Part shown: piece after piece, positions 41,901 to 53,900 of the stretch
How positions within the stretch are numbered: position 1 is the stretch's first letter
How the letters are laid out: each line of letters begins with the position of its first letter
NCBI RefSeq assembly: GCF_000003815.2
Contig: NC_049984.1
Span: 1,358,810-1,422,809, forward strand
Source: Branchiostoma floridae
Taxonomy: Eukaryota; Chordata; Leptocardii; Amphioxiformes; Branchiostomatidae
DNA: 64,000 nucleotides
Direction of reading: 5' to 3'
Translations under genes and position numbers: made by a program
Notes under the pieces: generated by a model
Told to the model about the DNA's origin: nothing
Seen by the model: only the letters and a program-made list of their open reading frames with translations
The model's database searches: none

Positions 41901-44900
41901 CAAAACATACACACCCTTCGTTACTGCAAAACATACACACACATGGGTTCCTCAGAGGTGGGTACTAGGTCCTCTTTTGTCGATATAATTATGATTAGTC
42001 TAGGATGCCACCGATGTACGAGGCACACCGAAGGGAGTTAGCTTAAACCGCAGCTCCCCGGTGGTGAACACCTGGTCACCCTGCGTCACTGCAAAACACA
42101 CACATGGGTTCCGCAGAGGTTGGTACTAGGCCCTTTTATATCGATACAATCATGATAAGGATGACACTGATGTACGAGGTACACAGAAGGCTGTTAACTT
42201 AAACCGAAGCTACCCGGTCGTGAACACCTGGTCACGATGCGCCACTGCAAAACATACACGGGTTTCGCAGAGATGGATACAAGGTCCTGATTCTATAGAT
42301 AATAGGATGTTGCTGTTGTAGGCGAGGCAACGTCAACTGAAGCTATCCGGTCTAACCATTGCAAAACATCTACGTAGTTGCATCTGGTGTGCATACTAGA
42401 CCTACTTCTATCTCTATGATGATGTTCATGATACTATTGGTGGAGGGGAGATGTACATCTCCAATTCCAGGCCCACCTAGTATACAGTGCTTAACATCTG
42501 GTCGTGCCCTACCTAGATGGATGCTGAGTTAGTTCCGAACATACAAGCACATAAAACCGACGTTCAGTTCCCCCAGCGTGTGCTGCCTCTCACCTGCCTG
42601 CAGACTGTCGCAGTCCTGGACCGTGCCGTTGTGACAGACGCCGCTGAAGTAGTTACACGTGCGGCACTCCTGCGAGGTGATCCGCTCCACGCTGGTGCAC
42701 TGCTTCCGCAGGCAGTTCTCCGTCTCGCCGTAGTCGCACGCGCCGCCTTCGTACACGCAGATCGCCTCTGGAACAACAGACAAGTTCGTTACAGGTATAC
42801 ATAAATAACCCCTGGAACAATGGAAAAATTTTGTTACACGCAGATCGCCTCTGGAACAATGAAGAAAGTTTGTTACAGGAACAATAGGGCAAATTTGTCA
42901 CAATTTCATTTATCTCCTTAACCATGTTGCGATGGAGCCAGTAGATGTCTGTGGCAATGTTACGTAGTCACTACTTTACCGTCTCCATGCACGTAGATGA
43001 CCTAGATGGCGTAAATATCACCTGCCATGGTTAATTGTCCAACATGGCAGCTGCTAGATATTCATATTTCTATCAGTTATTACAGTCACCTTACCTCGGA
43101 ATTATACGAATGCAAATTTACAGGTTTGGCTTGTACAAAGTTAGACATCATACAATGAAAGACCTAGTAATTTTTTGCAACTTCTTCTAGGAGATGTTGC
43201 CATGGGAACCCACCAGGTAACACCAGCGAGTTGACGTAAGCAAACGTCTCCACCGTCTCCAGCTGCAGCTGCGAATGTAGCCCGGATGTACGCGTCACCA
43301 CCGGCGTTGCCCCTGGAAACCAGTATGTCGACCATCCCCACAGGATCCGTGCGCCGCCCACTGGGAAAGGAACGGCTCAGTTAGCTTTGCACTTGTGTTA
43401 TTTCATTGCCTCTCTTATCGCACAATATAAGATTAGCAAAGATGTTTTACTTTTCTTATTCATCATGTCTTTGGAATCTTTAACCGTTGTTGGGTGGATA
43501 TTATGCAAGAATATAAAAGAAAATAGCTAATAAGGTACATCCTAATGGCCCTAACGGTAGTCAAAAGCTGTAACCATACCCTAAATGATAACCGAATGTA
43601 AGTGTAACAGTAACTTTAGCGCTATATGTGAGTCAATGGTATAAATTCCAATGCATGATGTTACGTGTATCATCACAAGCAAGCTGTGACACTTTGGCCC
43701 AACTTATTGTGATTTATAACTGTAATGTCCTAACTTTTCATACTACAACTCTTGTGTGAACAGCACGTAGTCAATTTTACACGTCGGCTTAGGCACATCT
43801 TTGTGGATGAAGGTCTAATCTACGGACAGGAAAGAAATCCAATTTCGTGCAGAAACTTCCATTCAAGTCTCCAGATCTTGGCGTCCTGCCATCTGACACG
43901 TCAGGTAGGCAATGCTGTGGAAGAAAGAGTTAGTAAAAAAAGGGCGGCCTGAAATATTGTAGACATGTCCCTTTCTGAACACGTATGGCAGTAAAACAAA
44001 ATTGCTGTCGTGAACCTTCGATCTGCAGGAGGTACCTAATTGTTAAAATCTGTTTGAGATAGATATTGGCTCTGCCTGCTCATCTATTCCGTCATAGCCG
44101 CGGCATAGTCATGCAAATAACTATACTTTTATCTCGGGAAGATGTATTGGTGATGTGGGCGGTCTTCTTTCTATATGGGACTTCTGTCATCACCGCCGTG
44201 TCATCAGCACTGATGGCGTGTTTGGGCGGCGGCCAGGAACAGGGAGAGCAGGTGCTTTGTCGTGCCTCTTCGGTCGCCATGGGCTATATTACTGTAGTAG
44301 TCGTCTCGAATTAGACTTGGGGTACGTCTACGCCACTAGGTGTACTGATCAAACTTTACAAGTCATGGTAAACTTTCGGTCAACCACAAGAATTTAGAGT
44401 AACTTTCCAGAGAGAAAGATGCAATTTGCATCTAAGCCTTCACTCGGTCGGATTGGTCGGGGTGATACAAAATATAGGGATGGTCGTCATATGTTGTACA
44501 TTGATTGCAGCAGTGTAGTAAGGGGACTCTGAGACTGGAAAAAACGTCGGCAGAATCCCAAATATATTAGTCTTACGATTTTACAGTTTTTTATGGTCTT
44601 CAGTGACGCCATCATGACATAATGACGATGACAGAATTTAGGGCAGTTATGATTTCGTACTGCAGTAGCGATTGATTAGGAACAAGGTCTTAATTAAGAA
44701 ATGGCAGGAACGCCAGTGGAAGCTCCATCACATTGTTTATACTGTTACATTAGATTAGAGTAGTTGTTAGATACTTGCAATAGTATATAGTTCGGTATCA
44801 GGTCTTTTCGTCCCACTCCCATGTATATTCAGGTTGCCATACATTGTACCTGTTACAATTGTCGCACAATAAAATTCTATTCATTCGTCGAATGGTTTTC

Positions 44901-47900
44901 TTATTGGAATGTTTTTTTTAGTGAGGCTATCACGAAAAAATGGTGATGACGATATGAACCAGATGCTCAGAAGTCCCATCCACCAGTCCCATCCACAAGT
45001 CCCATCCACGACTCATTGTTGCTGAGCGCAAGGCTGAAGAAGCAGAGAAAAGCAGTGACTTACGGATGTTGAAGAGAACGCTGCACTTCTGCCTGTCCAG
45101 CGGGTAGGCCTGGAGCTGCATCAGACACGTCACCTTCAGGGTGTACCTGCACGGGAGGGAACAACAGGGTCATTTCTCTGCGAACTGGTAGCTGCTTCAG
45201 TTGTTTCCCCCGATAGGAAAAATGTTTTGTTACTGTGTTCTTCTTCTTCTTCATCTCCTGTCAAAGATTAGAACTGCTGTGAACCAATCAGAGATTAGAA
45301 CTGCCAGTGACATCAGTATATTACCTGTACAGCAATTATGAACTTGGCGTCATAGTAAAACTCCCCAAGAAAGGGAACCTCTCGGACTGCAACAACTGGC
45401 GGGGCATCACTCTTCTGTCGATCCCGGGAAAGGTGTTCTGTGCGGTGCTTCTGAGAAGATTGAAGAAAGCTGTGGATTGCAAACTGCGAGAGGAGCAAGC
45501 GGGGTTTCGCAGTAACCGCTCGTGCACAGAACAAATCTTCACACTCCGTAACATTGTTGAACAATGTCTTGAATACCAAACACCACTAATGCTGAACTTC
45601 ATAGACTTTAAAAAGGCATTTGACAGCATTCATAGAACATCTCTCTGGAATATTGCTCGCTCATATGGTATACCAAAACAGTTCGTTAGTATATTTAAGA
45701 GCCTTTACGCAAACTCAAGATGTTGTGTCAGGACAGAGGGAGGAACAACAGATTTCTTTGACATTGTCACGGGCGTCAGACAAGGATGCATCCTTTCCCC
45801 GTTCCTGTTTCTGCTGACCATCGACTTTGTCTTGAAGAAGACTACAGAAGATGGTAGAGAGGGGGTGAGATGGAACGGAGAGGAGAGACTAGCAGACCTT
45901 GACTTCGCAGACGACCTAGCCCTACTGTCTGAGACCAACCAGGACTTACAGAACCTGACAACAAAACTGGAACAGTTCTCTGGGAAGGTTGGACTGCGGG
46001 TGAGCACAGAGAAAACCAAGGCAATGGAAGTGGGATATAACATCAACCATCCACCACTGAACATCAGCGTCAACAACAACCAGGTTGAAATAGTGGACCA
46101 GTTCACCTACCTTGGCAGCGTGGTCAGCAACAGTGGTGACGTAGAGCCGGATATCAACTGCAGAATCGGAAAGGCGGCTGCGGTATTCCGGAGGATGCGC
46201 AAGGTTTGGTCAACCAGCACCATCGATCTGGATACAAAGCTCCGCCTGTACAACAGCATAGTCCTGCCCACAGCAGTATATGCCAGTGAGACATGGAAGT
46301 CTTCAGCTAGACTGAACAAGAAGTTAGATGTGTTCCACCAGAGGAACTTGAGGAAGATCTTAAAAGTGAGATGGCAAGAGCACATCACCAACGAGGAAAT
46401 ACTCAGAAGGGCCAACTCACAACCCTTAAGTAAACTCATCACAGGGAAGAGGATGCAGCTGGCAGGGCACATCCTGCGCCTACCGAACCATAGGCATTCC
46501 AAGACAGCCATGACCTGGATTCCTACAGGTGGAAAACGGAAGAGAGGCAGACCCAAAAACACATGGAGAAGGACTTTCACTGAGGATCTGAAAAGAGCTG
46601 GCATCCCTTGGGTACAGGCAGAAATGGTTGCAAACGACAGAGGACGATGGAAGCTTGCTGCCTTATGTGCCTTACGGCATGGGAAGACCTAAGGTCTAAG
46701 GTAAGGTAATTATGAACTATTACTGTGATAGCAAAATCTGCATTGGTACTTATTTCTACTTGAACATTATAGTAATCTGCTAGTAACTTGGCAACTGAAG
46801 ACTATAGGTAAAGCATTCTGCATTTTGCTAACATTTTGCCTTTCTATGCTGGGCCGTGGTCTACGAGACTCGTTGCAGGTAGTCTGTGAACTTGAACACG
46901 TGACAAGTACATCTGGTCACATAATTTTCCCACTCTCCCCAAGCTACGAAAGGTGATGAAAGTATGCTTATCAAAAGGTGTCAAAGGGCCGTCTATCTGG
47001 GGATAATTTTAAACACATTTACCAGTTCTTGCCAGAACCATATTTTATACAACATCTACAAACTGTAACATATTCTGATGTTGTACAACGTTCGGTACGT
47101 CAACTAGCAATTCTAGCTCTCTGCGAAAGCTGACTAATGAAGGAGTAGGTCTTTATTTGATGGTCATTTTGCACACACTGGCGGTCCCTTTCAAAATCTT
47201 ATATTGAGTCACTTTATGCAAAGTGCTCGGGTACAAAACAAATCTACCATAACCCTATAAGGACCCATCCTTTTATTTAAATAATGACCAAGGTGCGTCA
47301 CCCAACCGTAAAGTTTCTAGACGCGGCGCCAGACGTTTACCGTCCTCAGGTGTATCGGGAACCACCGAACTTTAATGCGTATCCATTAAGAATAACCAAC
47401 ACCTGGTGCTCCGTGTGCTCTGTGAACCGGTCTCTTCCCCATCCATTTCCCTTGGGGGTAAGCTTTAGCGTTTGACCCGGAAACTGGGCATTCAGGTCAG
47501 ATCCACCTACACAGTACAGGCACCAAAGTGAACAAAGCAGTTATACTACACTTTACTTGTTTCTAGCACTTAGTCGCCATTTTACATCTCTGTGCCAGTT
47601 GACTGGAAAATAGGCTAATGGGCCACTTTTGCTGCTTCTTCTATGTATTTGCATGTATTTGTCTCCTTGAGTTTTCGACAGCCGGAACCAGCAATGGCAG
47701 TTTCTTCTCACTTCTGTGACATTTTAAGCCTAAGAACTACTGGGAGAATTATGTCAACTCAATTGTTCCATTTCAACATTGATGAAGCTCAATTTAGAGT
47801 TTACGGTGCAAAGATATACAAAAGTATACAAAAAGAACTAATCTTTTAAACATGACATATAGAGTGAATACAAACACGTTGATAAAGGGCAATGTTTCAG

Positions 47901-50900
47901 AGAAATCACTCTAGTCATTTTCATCATTGACACAGATTCCAAGTTTCAAGGGCAAAGTGTTGATAACTTTACGTTTGGATGTTCAGTTGGATGTAACATA
48001 GCACTACCAATCATTGCTATAGCTAGAAAAGAAACCATCACTACATCCATGGTACATTAGATTACCACATTAAGCGTACCGTTTCTGTTTGCACCGGCAA
48101 AATCTCATCGAATCTATGTCAAGGACACGTAGCTAATTGGATAGACACTTAGTTAATTGAATAGACAATGTGGAGTCCACGACTTGGAAAATTTATTCTG
48201 AAATGCATAGGCATATTTAACTAGAGTTCAACGAACCCATCTCTTCGCCAAATAATCATGCCTTTATTTAAGACTTTAAGGTCTTATTGTTCCTCACAAA
48301 CACACAAACATTACCAAAACCAGACTGTGACCTGACAGATGACCTGGTAGCATCCCTGGTCAATCAGAATTTCATGCTTGTCAATTTAGACTTTGTCCCC
48401 AGTGTAAGGGCGTCCTCCAGCAAACCATCTGTATAACAGCTGTGTCCATAGATATAGGTCAAAATGAGATATATAGAGCACAGTTTATTTCTGTTAATAA
48501 GTTTTGCTGCAGTACCTTAGGAAGCCGCTAGGGGGCCCACTATCATTATTTATCTTCGTTTTCCTGACCAAATATCATCAGGATTTTTTCAAGGCTTCTC
48601 GAGTTATGCATTCCACAAACAAAAGGACGCACACACTCGGCCCGCTACCGTCCTAACGGAAAATGCTACGTCAACTATTTTCGAACACAACCTTCCTTTC
48701 CGCAGCCGCTACTTAAATACTAAATATCATGAAAATCCATACACAGCTTCTTGAGTTATATGCTGTTGGCATGGATTTATGAACTTTCCTCATTAATTAT
48801 GCAAATAAGCTACTGATTTGCATAATTAGTATTACATTGTATAAGTCATCACTCATTCTATCTACATACCGAAAATCCTGATGATCTGTTTACACGTTCT
48901 CAAGTTATCCTCGTCCAAAGTTTGAACGGAAATCGGTGCCTGCAGTTCCCAAAAAGCCGCTAGGGGGTCCAAACTCACAGCACTTACTCTCTGTTTCAAG
49001 GGCTATCTACCACTCAAAAATCATGACCACAGCATGTCCAGAACACGAAGTGCCAAAATTAAAAGTTTTGCTGCAGTACCTTAGGCAGCCACTAGGGTGC
49101 CCATTATCGAACTTGACCTTCGTTTTCCTAACCCCAATCCACCTAACAAATATAATCAGGATCCATTCAAGGGTTCTCGAGTTATCTTGCATACAGACAA
49201 ACGCACTTACATACAAATCCCGCTACAGCACCATAGGTAAGAGCCAGGTAAACCATTTTCGCACTTGACCTTCCTCTCCAAAACCGCTACACACCTACCA
49301 AGTTTCGTGAAAATCGCCCAGCTAGATTTTGACTTATGCTGCCAAAAACAAACCGCAAAATACATACCAAGCTCGCTGCAGTACCGTAGGAAAACGCCAG
49401 TTAAACCGTTTTCAAACTTGGCATTCCTTTCGACAACTGCTACACACCTACCAAAAATCACAAAATTCCATCCACAATTTCTCGAGTTATATGCTGTTGA
49501 CCTACATACAGACCCAAGTCAAGCAATCTCATACTCTTCTTGGCGAAGAGAATGAGAGTACGCTAACATTGTTCGTTACCTGTTTGAGCATAAAGCGTAT
49601 TCTACTTGGGCAGTTTCTCTCAGTTCAATGATTTCGCATAGAAAAAAGGATAGGGTCTAGAGACCTTGCAGGAAAGCATCACCACATGTTACGAGCGTAT
49701 TCTATTTTGATGGTTTGAACTCTATATTACTCTCAGTTCAATGATTTCGTAAAAGTCTAGGATGCTTACAGGAAGTCAAGCATCACCACATGCAATGACT
49801 GTACACGAAACGTTTGAGGTTATTTGGTTGAACAATCAGCCGGTGACGTAAGGTCCATGGTGCCTGTTGCGGACAGTGAGCGGCCATGATGCCTGTTCCT
49901 CGCGTGTCCGATCGATCTGACAACGTTCCCAGATTACCCAGACGTGACGTCACTTCCCATCGTCTGTGACTCGTCAGTGCTGACACGACACCCCTGACAA
50001 ATGACGTGTAATGACAAGAGTTTATTAGCCGTGGACGAGAGTTCCGTGTCTGTTGATGAATGTCAAATCAAAGGCGATTACAGCAGACAGCAATGAGCAG
50101 CAGTTTGTGCCCAGGCTGGTTGGTAAACCATCGATACAACCTTACTCTGTGGTGTCTATTACATAGGATAAGCTGGGTGTCAGGCACTTGGCAGTCTTAA
50201 AAGGTCGCATGCTACATATCTTGATGTAGATTAACCAGTTTTGATACACAGTTTGTTTATCCAAGCTTAAGCTGATTGGTACAGCCTCGATGATTAACCT
50301 TCCTTTGTGGTCTATAAGCAAGGTGCCAGCCACTTGATAACCGTGACAGATTATACATTCACACAGCATTGGGTACAACAGGTTGATACGCGTTGTGACA
50401 TATGCTGATGGAACTGCCACTAAGAGTGACAGGTTTGCCACATCAATGGTCCACTAGCGTTGCTGAAGGGTTCAGTGAGAGTTATACTAATTGGCCTGCC
50501 AGCAAGACGGTAATTCAAGACGAATTATGCGACATTTACCCATTTTGCGATATGTACACGTCTGGTGATAAGACAGGCATAAGCTTCAGTCGCCGATGAA
50601 GTTTGGGGAGAACTTGATCTGATATTTCTGTTTCTGTCTGTTCTTGTCTCCGGTTCACTATGAAATTTTGTCGATGAGCTCTCTTGGAACTCTAGATATA
50701 TGCATCTTAAATTGGCTGAATTATCTAAGGTACCCCAAATGATTACCTAAAAGTGTTCCATAAGAATTATAGTAATTGCTCTGTCAGCTAGAAGGTAATT
50801 CAGCACGAGTCATGTGGCGCTAACCCACCTCAGGACACAAGGGGATATCACCAAATTAGATAAAGCCGCTCGCTGAACGTTCAAACGAAGGGGAAGGTTA

Positions 50901-53900
50901 CCAAAGAATCTGATCATCTAGTGATAAAAGAAGCATGCATAATTTGCAGTCATTAATGCATATGGTAACATTTCATTGCACATTCTTGCCCGAGGGCTAA
51001 TTTTAGGTACAGTGTTTCATGAAAGGGGACAAACAAACAAATAGTGTAGAACAGTATAGACTATGTCTACTCTAGTCTAAAAGCTAACTCTAAACTGTAA
51101 CTTGTTGGATTCGACTTTTTTTCCTATATAATAAAGACAGCGGAAGACGAAGTATTCCAAATTTTCTATCATGTGTGGGCTCCGTGATGTTAGGAGGGAT
51201 GCAGTATAAAGAGAACGTGAGCTGATAATATTACCTTTGTTCTCATTTATTGTGAGAACTTGTGTGATTTCCTGATGACATGAGGAAACCACTCAAAAAT
51301 AAAATACAAAATTTGTCTTCTTAAGAAGACGACTGAATGCATTAATACATTACAAAGAAGCGGAACAAATCTCCTTTTATTGTATCATTCGGTGAAGGTC
51401 GTCTGCACGTTACTTTAAGACGGAAGTTTATGACTCTTTAATCACCAGATTACTAGTTTGATGGCTCTTTCCAACCGTGTAAAGAGCAATCAGGCAAATT
51501 TGTATCCCTCCGCTCCCGACAGTCTCGCGATGGGGATAGATTCTCAACTGGTTTGGAAATGTATACTTGTTTCCATCCCCGGAAGAACAAAAGTTTCCAT
51601 TCCCGGAAGAACAAAGACTTCAGCTGCAGCTGCGCTTCCCGGAACAGGAGAATCTCGGCAATTACGGCTGTAATGATTTCGTGCTTAACCAGGCTCCTGG
51701 TACTTTAGTAACTCATTTGTAGCAGACCGTGGTAACATCGGCGGTTCATCAGTAGAGACGCCTCGCTAGATCTGCAGTCGGTACTGGGGAGAACTGACAG
51801 GATGATGAGCTGGAGTATCTGGTAGTTTCCAGAAATGTTTCTTCGACTTGAAACGAAATAAAATGCATCAACACTCAATATATTATAGTATGACTGAGTC
51901 ACGTGTATGGCCATCGATTTTAGTTAGATTGTATCAAGAAAGATGCACGTGGCCGCTTTTTCATCAAAGCCTTGACCATGACATTCATATTCTCCGTCCA
52001 TAACCTTGTATTTATGAAGCAGTCCCACGCCAATCAACCCTGCCCACTCATCCAATCGACCCATCTTCCAACGCGAGTCGGTATTCCCGATTAGAGACTG
52101 TGTTTGGAATTACGCTTCACAAGTAGCCGCCTCCAGTCACCGTCGCACAACCTTCCTACTCTCGGGCTTTATTCCATTGGCCCGGATTTCCGAACTCTGT
52201 TGCCGCCGCCGTCTGGGATCTGCAGCTGGAGCTAAGGTCGGCCCAGGGTATCGCACCGGAGTTGATTGGTGTCAAAAGTCACGTCCGGAGTCACAGTTTG
52301 GAATCTCGACAATGAAAAGAAGCTGAAAAAGTGGGTCAAGGACAGAATAACCTTCCCGTCTGGGTGTTACACCATGCATTCATCTGTACCGGAAGGGCCT
52401 ACTACTTAGGGTTCGATTACAAGACGCGCCAGTATAATTCTGTAGTATTACGCGATAGCGACATTGCCTCTCCCATGTAATATCTCGTAATAACATTGGT
52501 TTGGACTTTTTGATGTTCACATTCGTCAGGTGCCGAAGTATAATTCGGTAGTATTACGCGATAGCAGCGTTTCTGCATCCGATGTAATATCTTCTAATAA
52601 TCTTAGTTTGGAATTATTGATAGTCACGTCCCTCGTGCGCTGACTTGCAGATTGTTCATATTAGAGAACATTTCAGTAGAATATTGTGCAAAACAAGAAG
52701 TCATATGCTTTATTTGCACTACATTCGGTTTCGCATGCCTGGTGTCTGTTTTTTAACGAGATCATTGAGCAATTTTACTGAATATTTTCACAGTAGATTC
52801 CGCAATTATGACGGCTGCAAACCTCCATAAGTATCATAAAAAGGTTCGCAGGCAGGAAAAGGAGGAATGTATCTTCTTGAGACTTTCTACGCAAACTCAA
52901 TGATGGTTTTGTTGCCAACTTGGCCTTCATAAACTTACATTATATCCACCTACGCCAGTTCATACCGGAAAGCCCCATGAACATGTTTGTTACAATTTCA
53001 ATTTTCTGCTATGTTATGAAGAGAATATCGATTGACGGAACTCATCTGATATCAGGACATGAGATTCGATGTAGGTCAGACATCCAGGTAATAAGATGCG
53101 CCAAAAAGCAGTTACTCAAGCAACTGGATATCATTTTGGAAACGGTCAGGCGTTTCAACTAGCATCCATTAATTTTCGGAATTAAAGACAAATTCAGGCT
53201 GAATCCGAAGACAATTTGGATTCCTATAGAAACAAAGGTAACTAAAGGCAAAGTCAATCTAAAGACAATTTTGCCCTTATCTTTGTTTCTATTGGAATAC
53301 AAATTGTCTTCAGCCTGAATTTGTCTTACAGGTTTTCTATTGGACATCTAAACTTGTCTTCATTTTTAGATAGGGTATAAAAGACCAGCTTTTTCCAGAC
53401 CACTTCATTCTTACTGACGAAAACTAGTGGATGTTATTTGAAACGTCTAACGGTTCCAAAATCATATCTAGCCGCTTGAGTAACTACTTTTTTGGCAAGA
53501 CACGACAGGTGCGGGGCGGACTTATTTGTGCATAGACTGTGGAAAGCCTTAACATCAATTCATGGCTTATCACGCCTGATTTCAGGCGAGAATTTTTCAT
53601 CAATGCTCTGCGGTACGGAAATGGCAAGTCAAGGAAAAAGACATCGGTAACACAGCGATCACTCACCATACATAATCCACGGGAAATTCTCACGGATAAA
53701 GGAACAATGAAGGTCATGCTATTCTCTGGTTAGAGTGGTCGGGGTTAGTCTCCAGTTGATGGCAAACAGAAATGAAACCAAGCGTAATCCAGCGCTTTTG
53801 CAGTTATGAGTACAGCTGCAGTTCTTATCTGTACCGCATTATGAGTTGCTTGACTTCATCTGATTGAATGCATTTCCCACAATCCAGAGGAATAATCATT

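Larger units (their letters stand above)
37081..42400 (-). repeat. ~157-bp tandem array of the exon 6 acceptor region, interrupted by a LINE
   Basis: Copies of exon-start-plus-intron sequence (GAACACCTGGTCACCCTGCG on the plus strand) lie at 37081-37140 (true exon), 37231-37275 continued at 41855-41990, 42037-42150, 42200-42290 and a remnant at 42335-42400. Spacing is 156-159 bases where uninterrupted. The copy at 42046-42083 is nearly identical to the true exon start and keeps the AG acceptor. A smaller ACCCTTCGTTACTGCAAAAC unit is repeated three times at 41856-41945. Confidence 0.85.
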
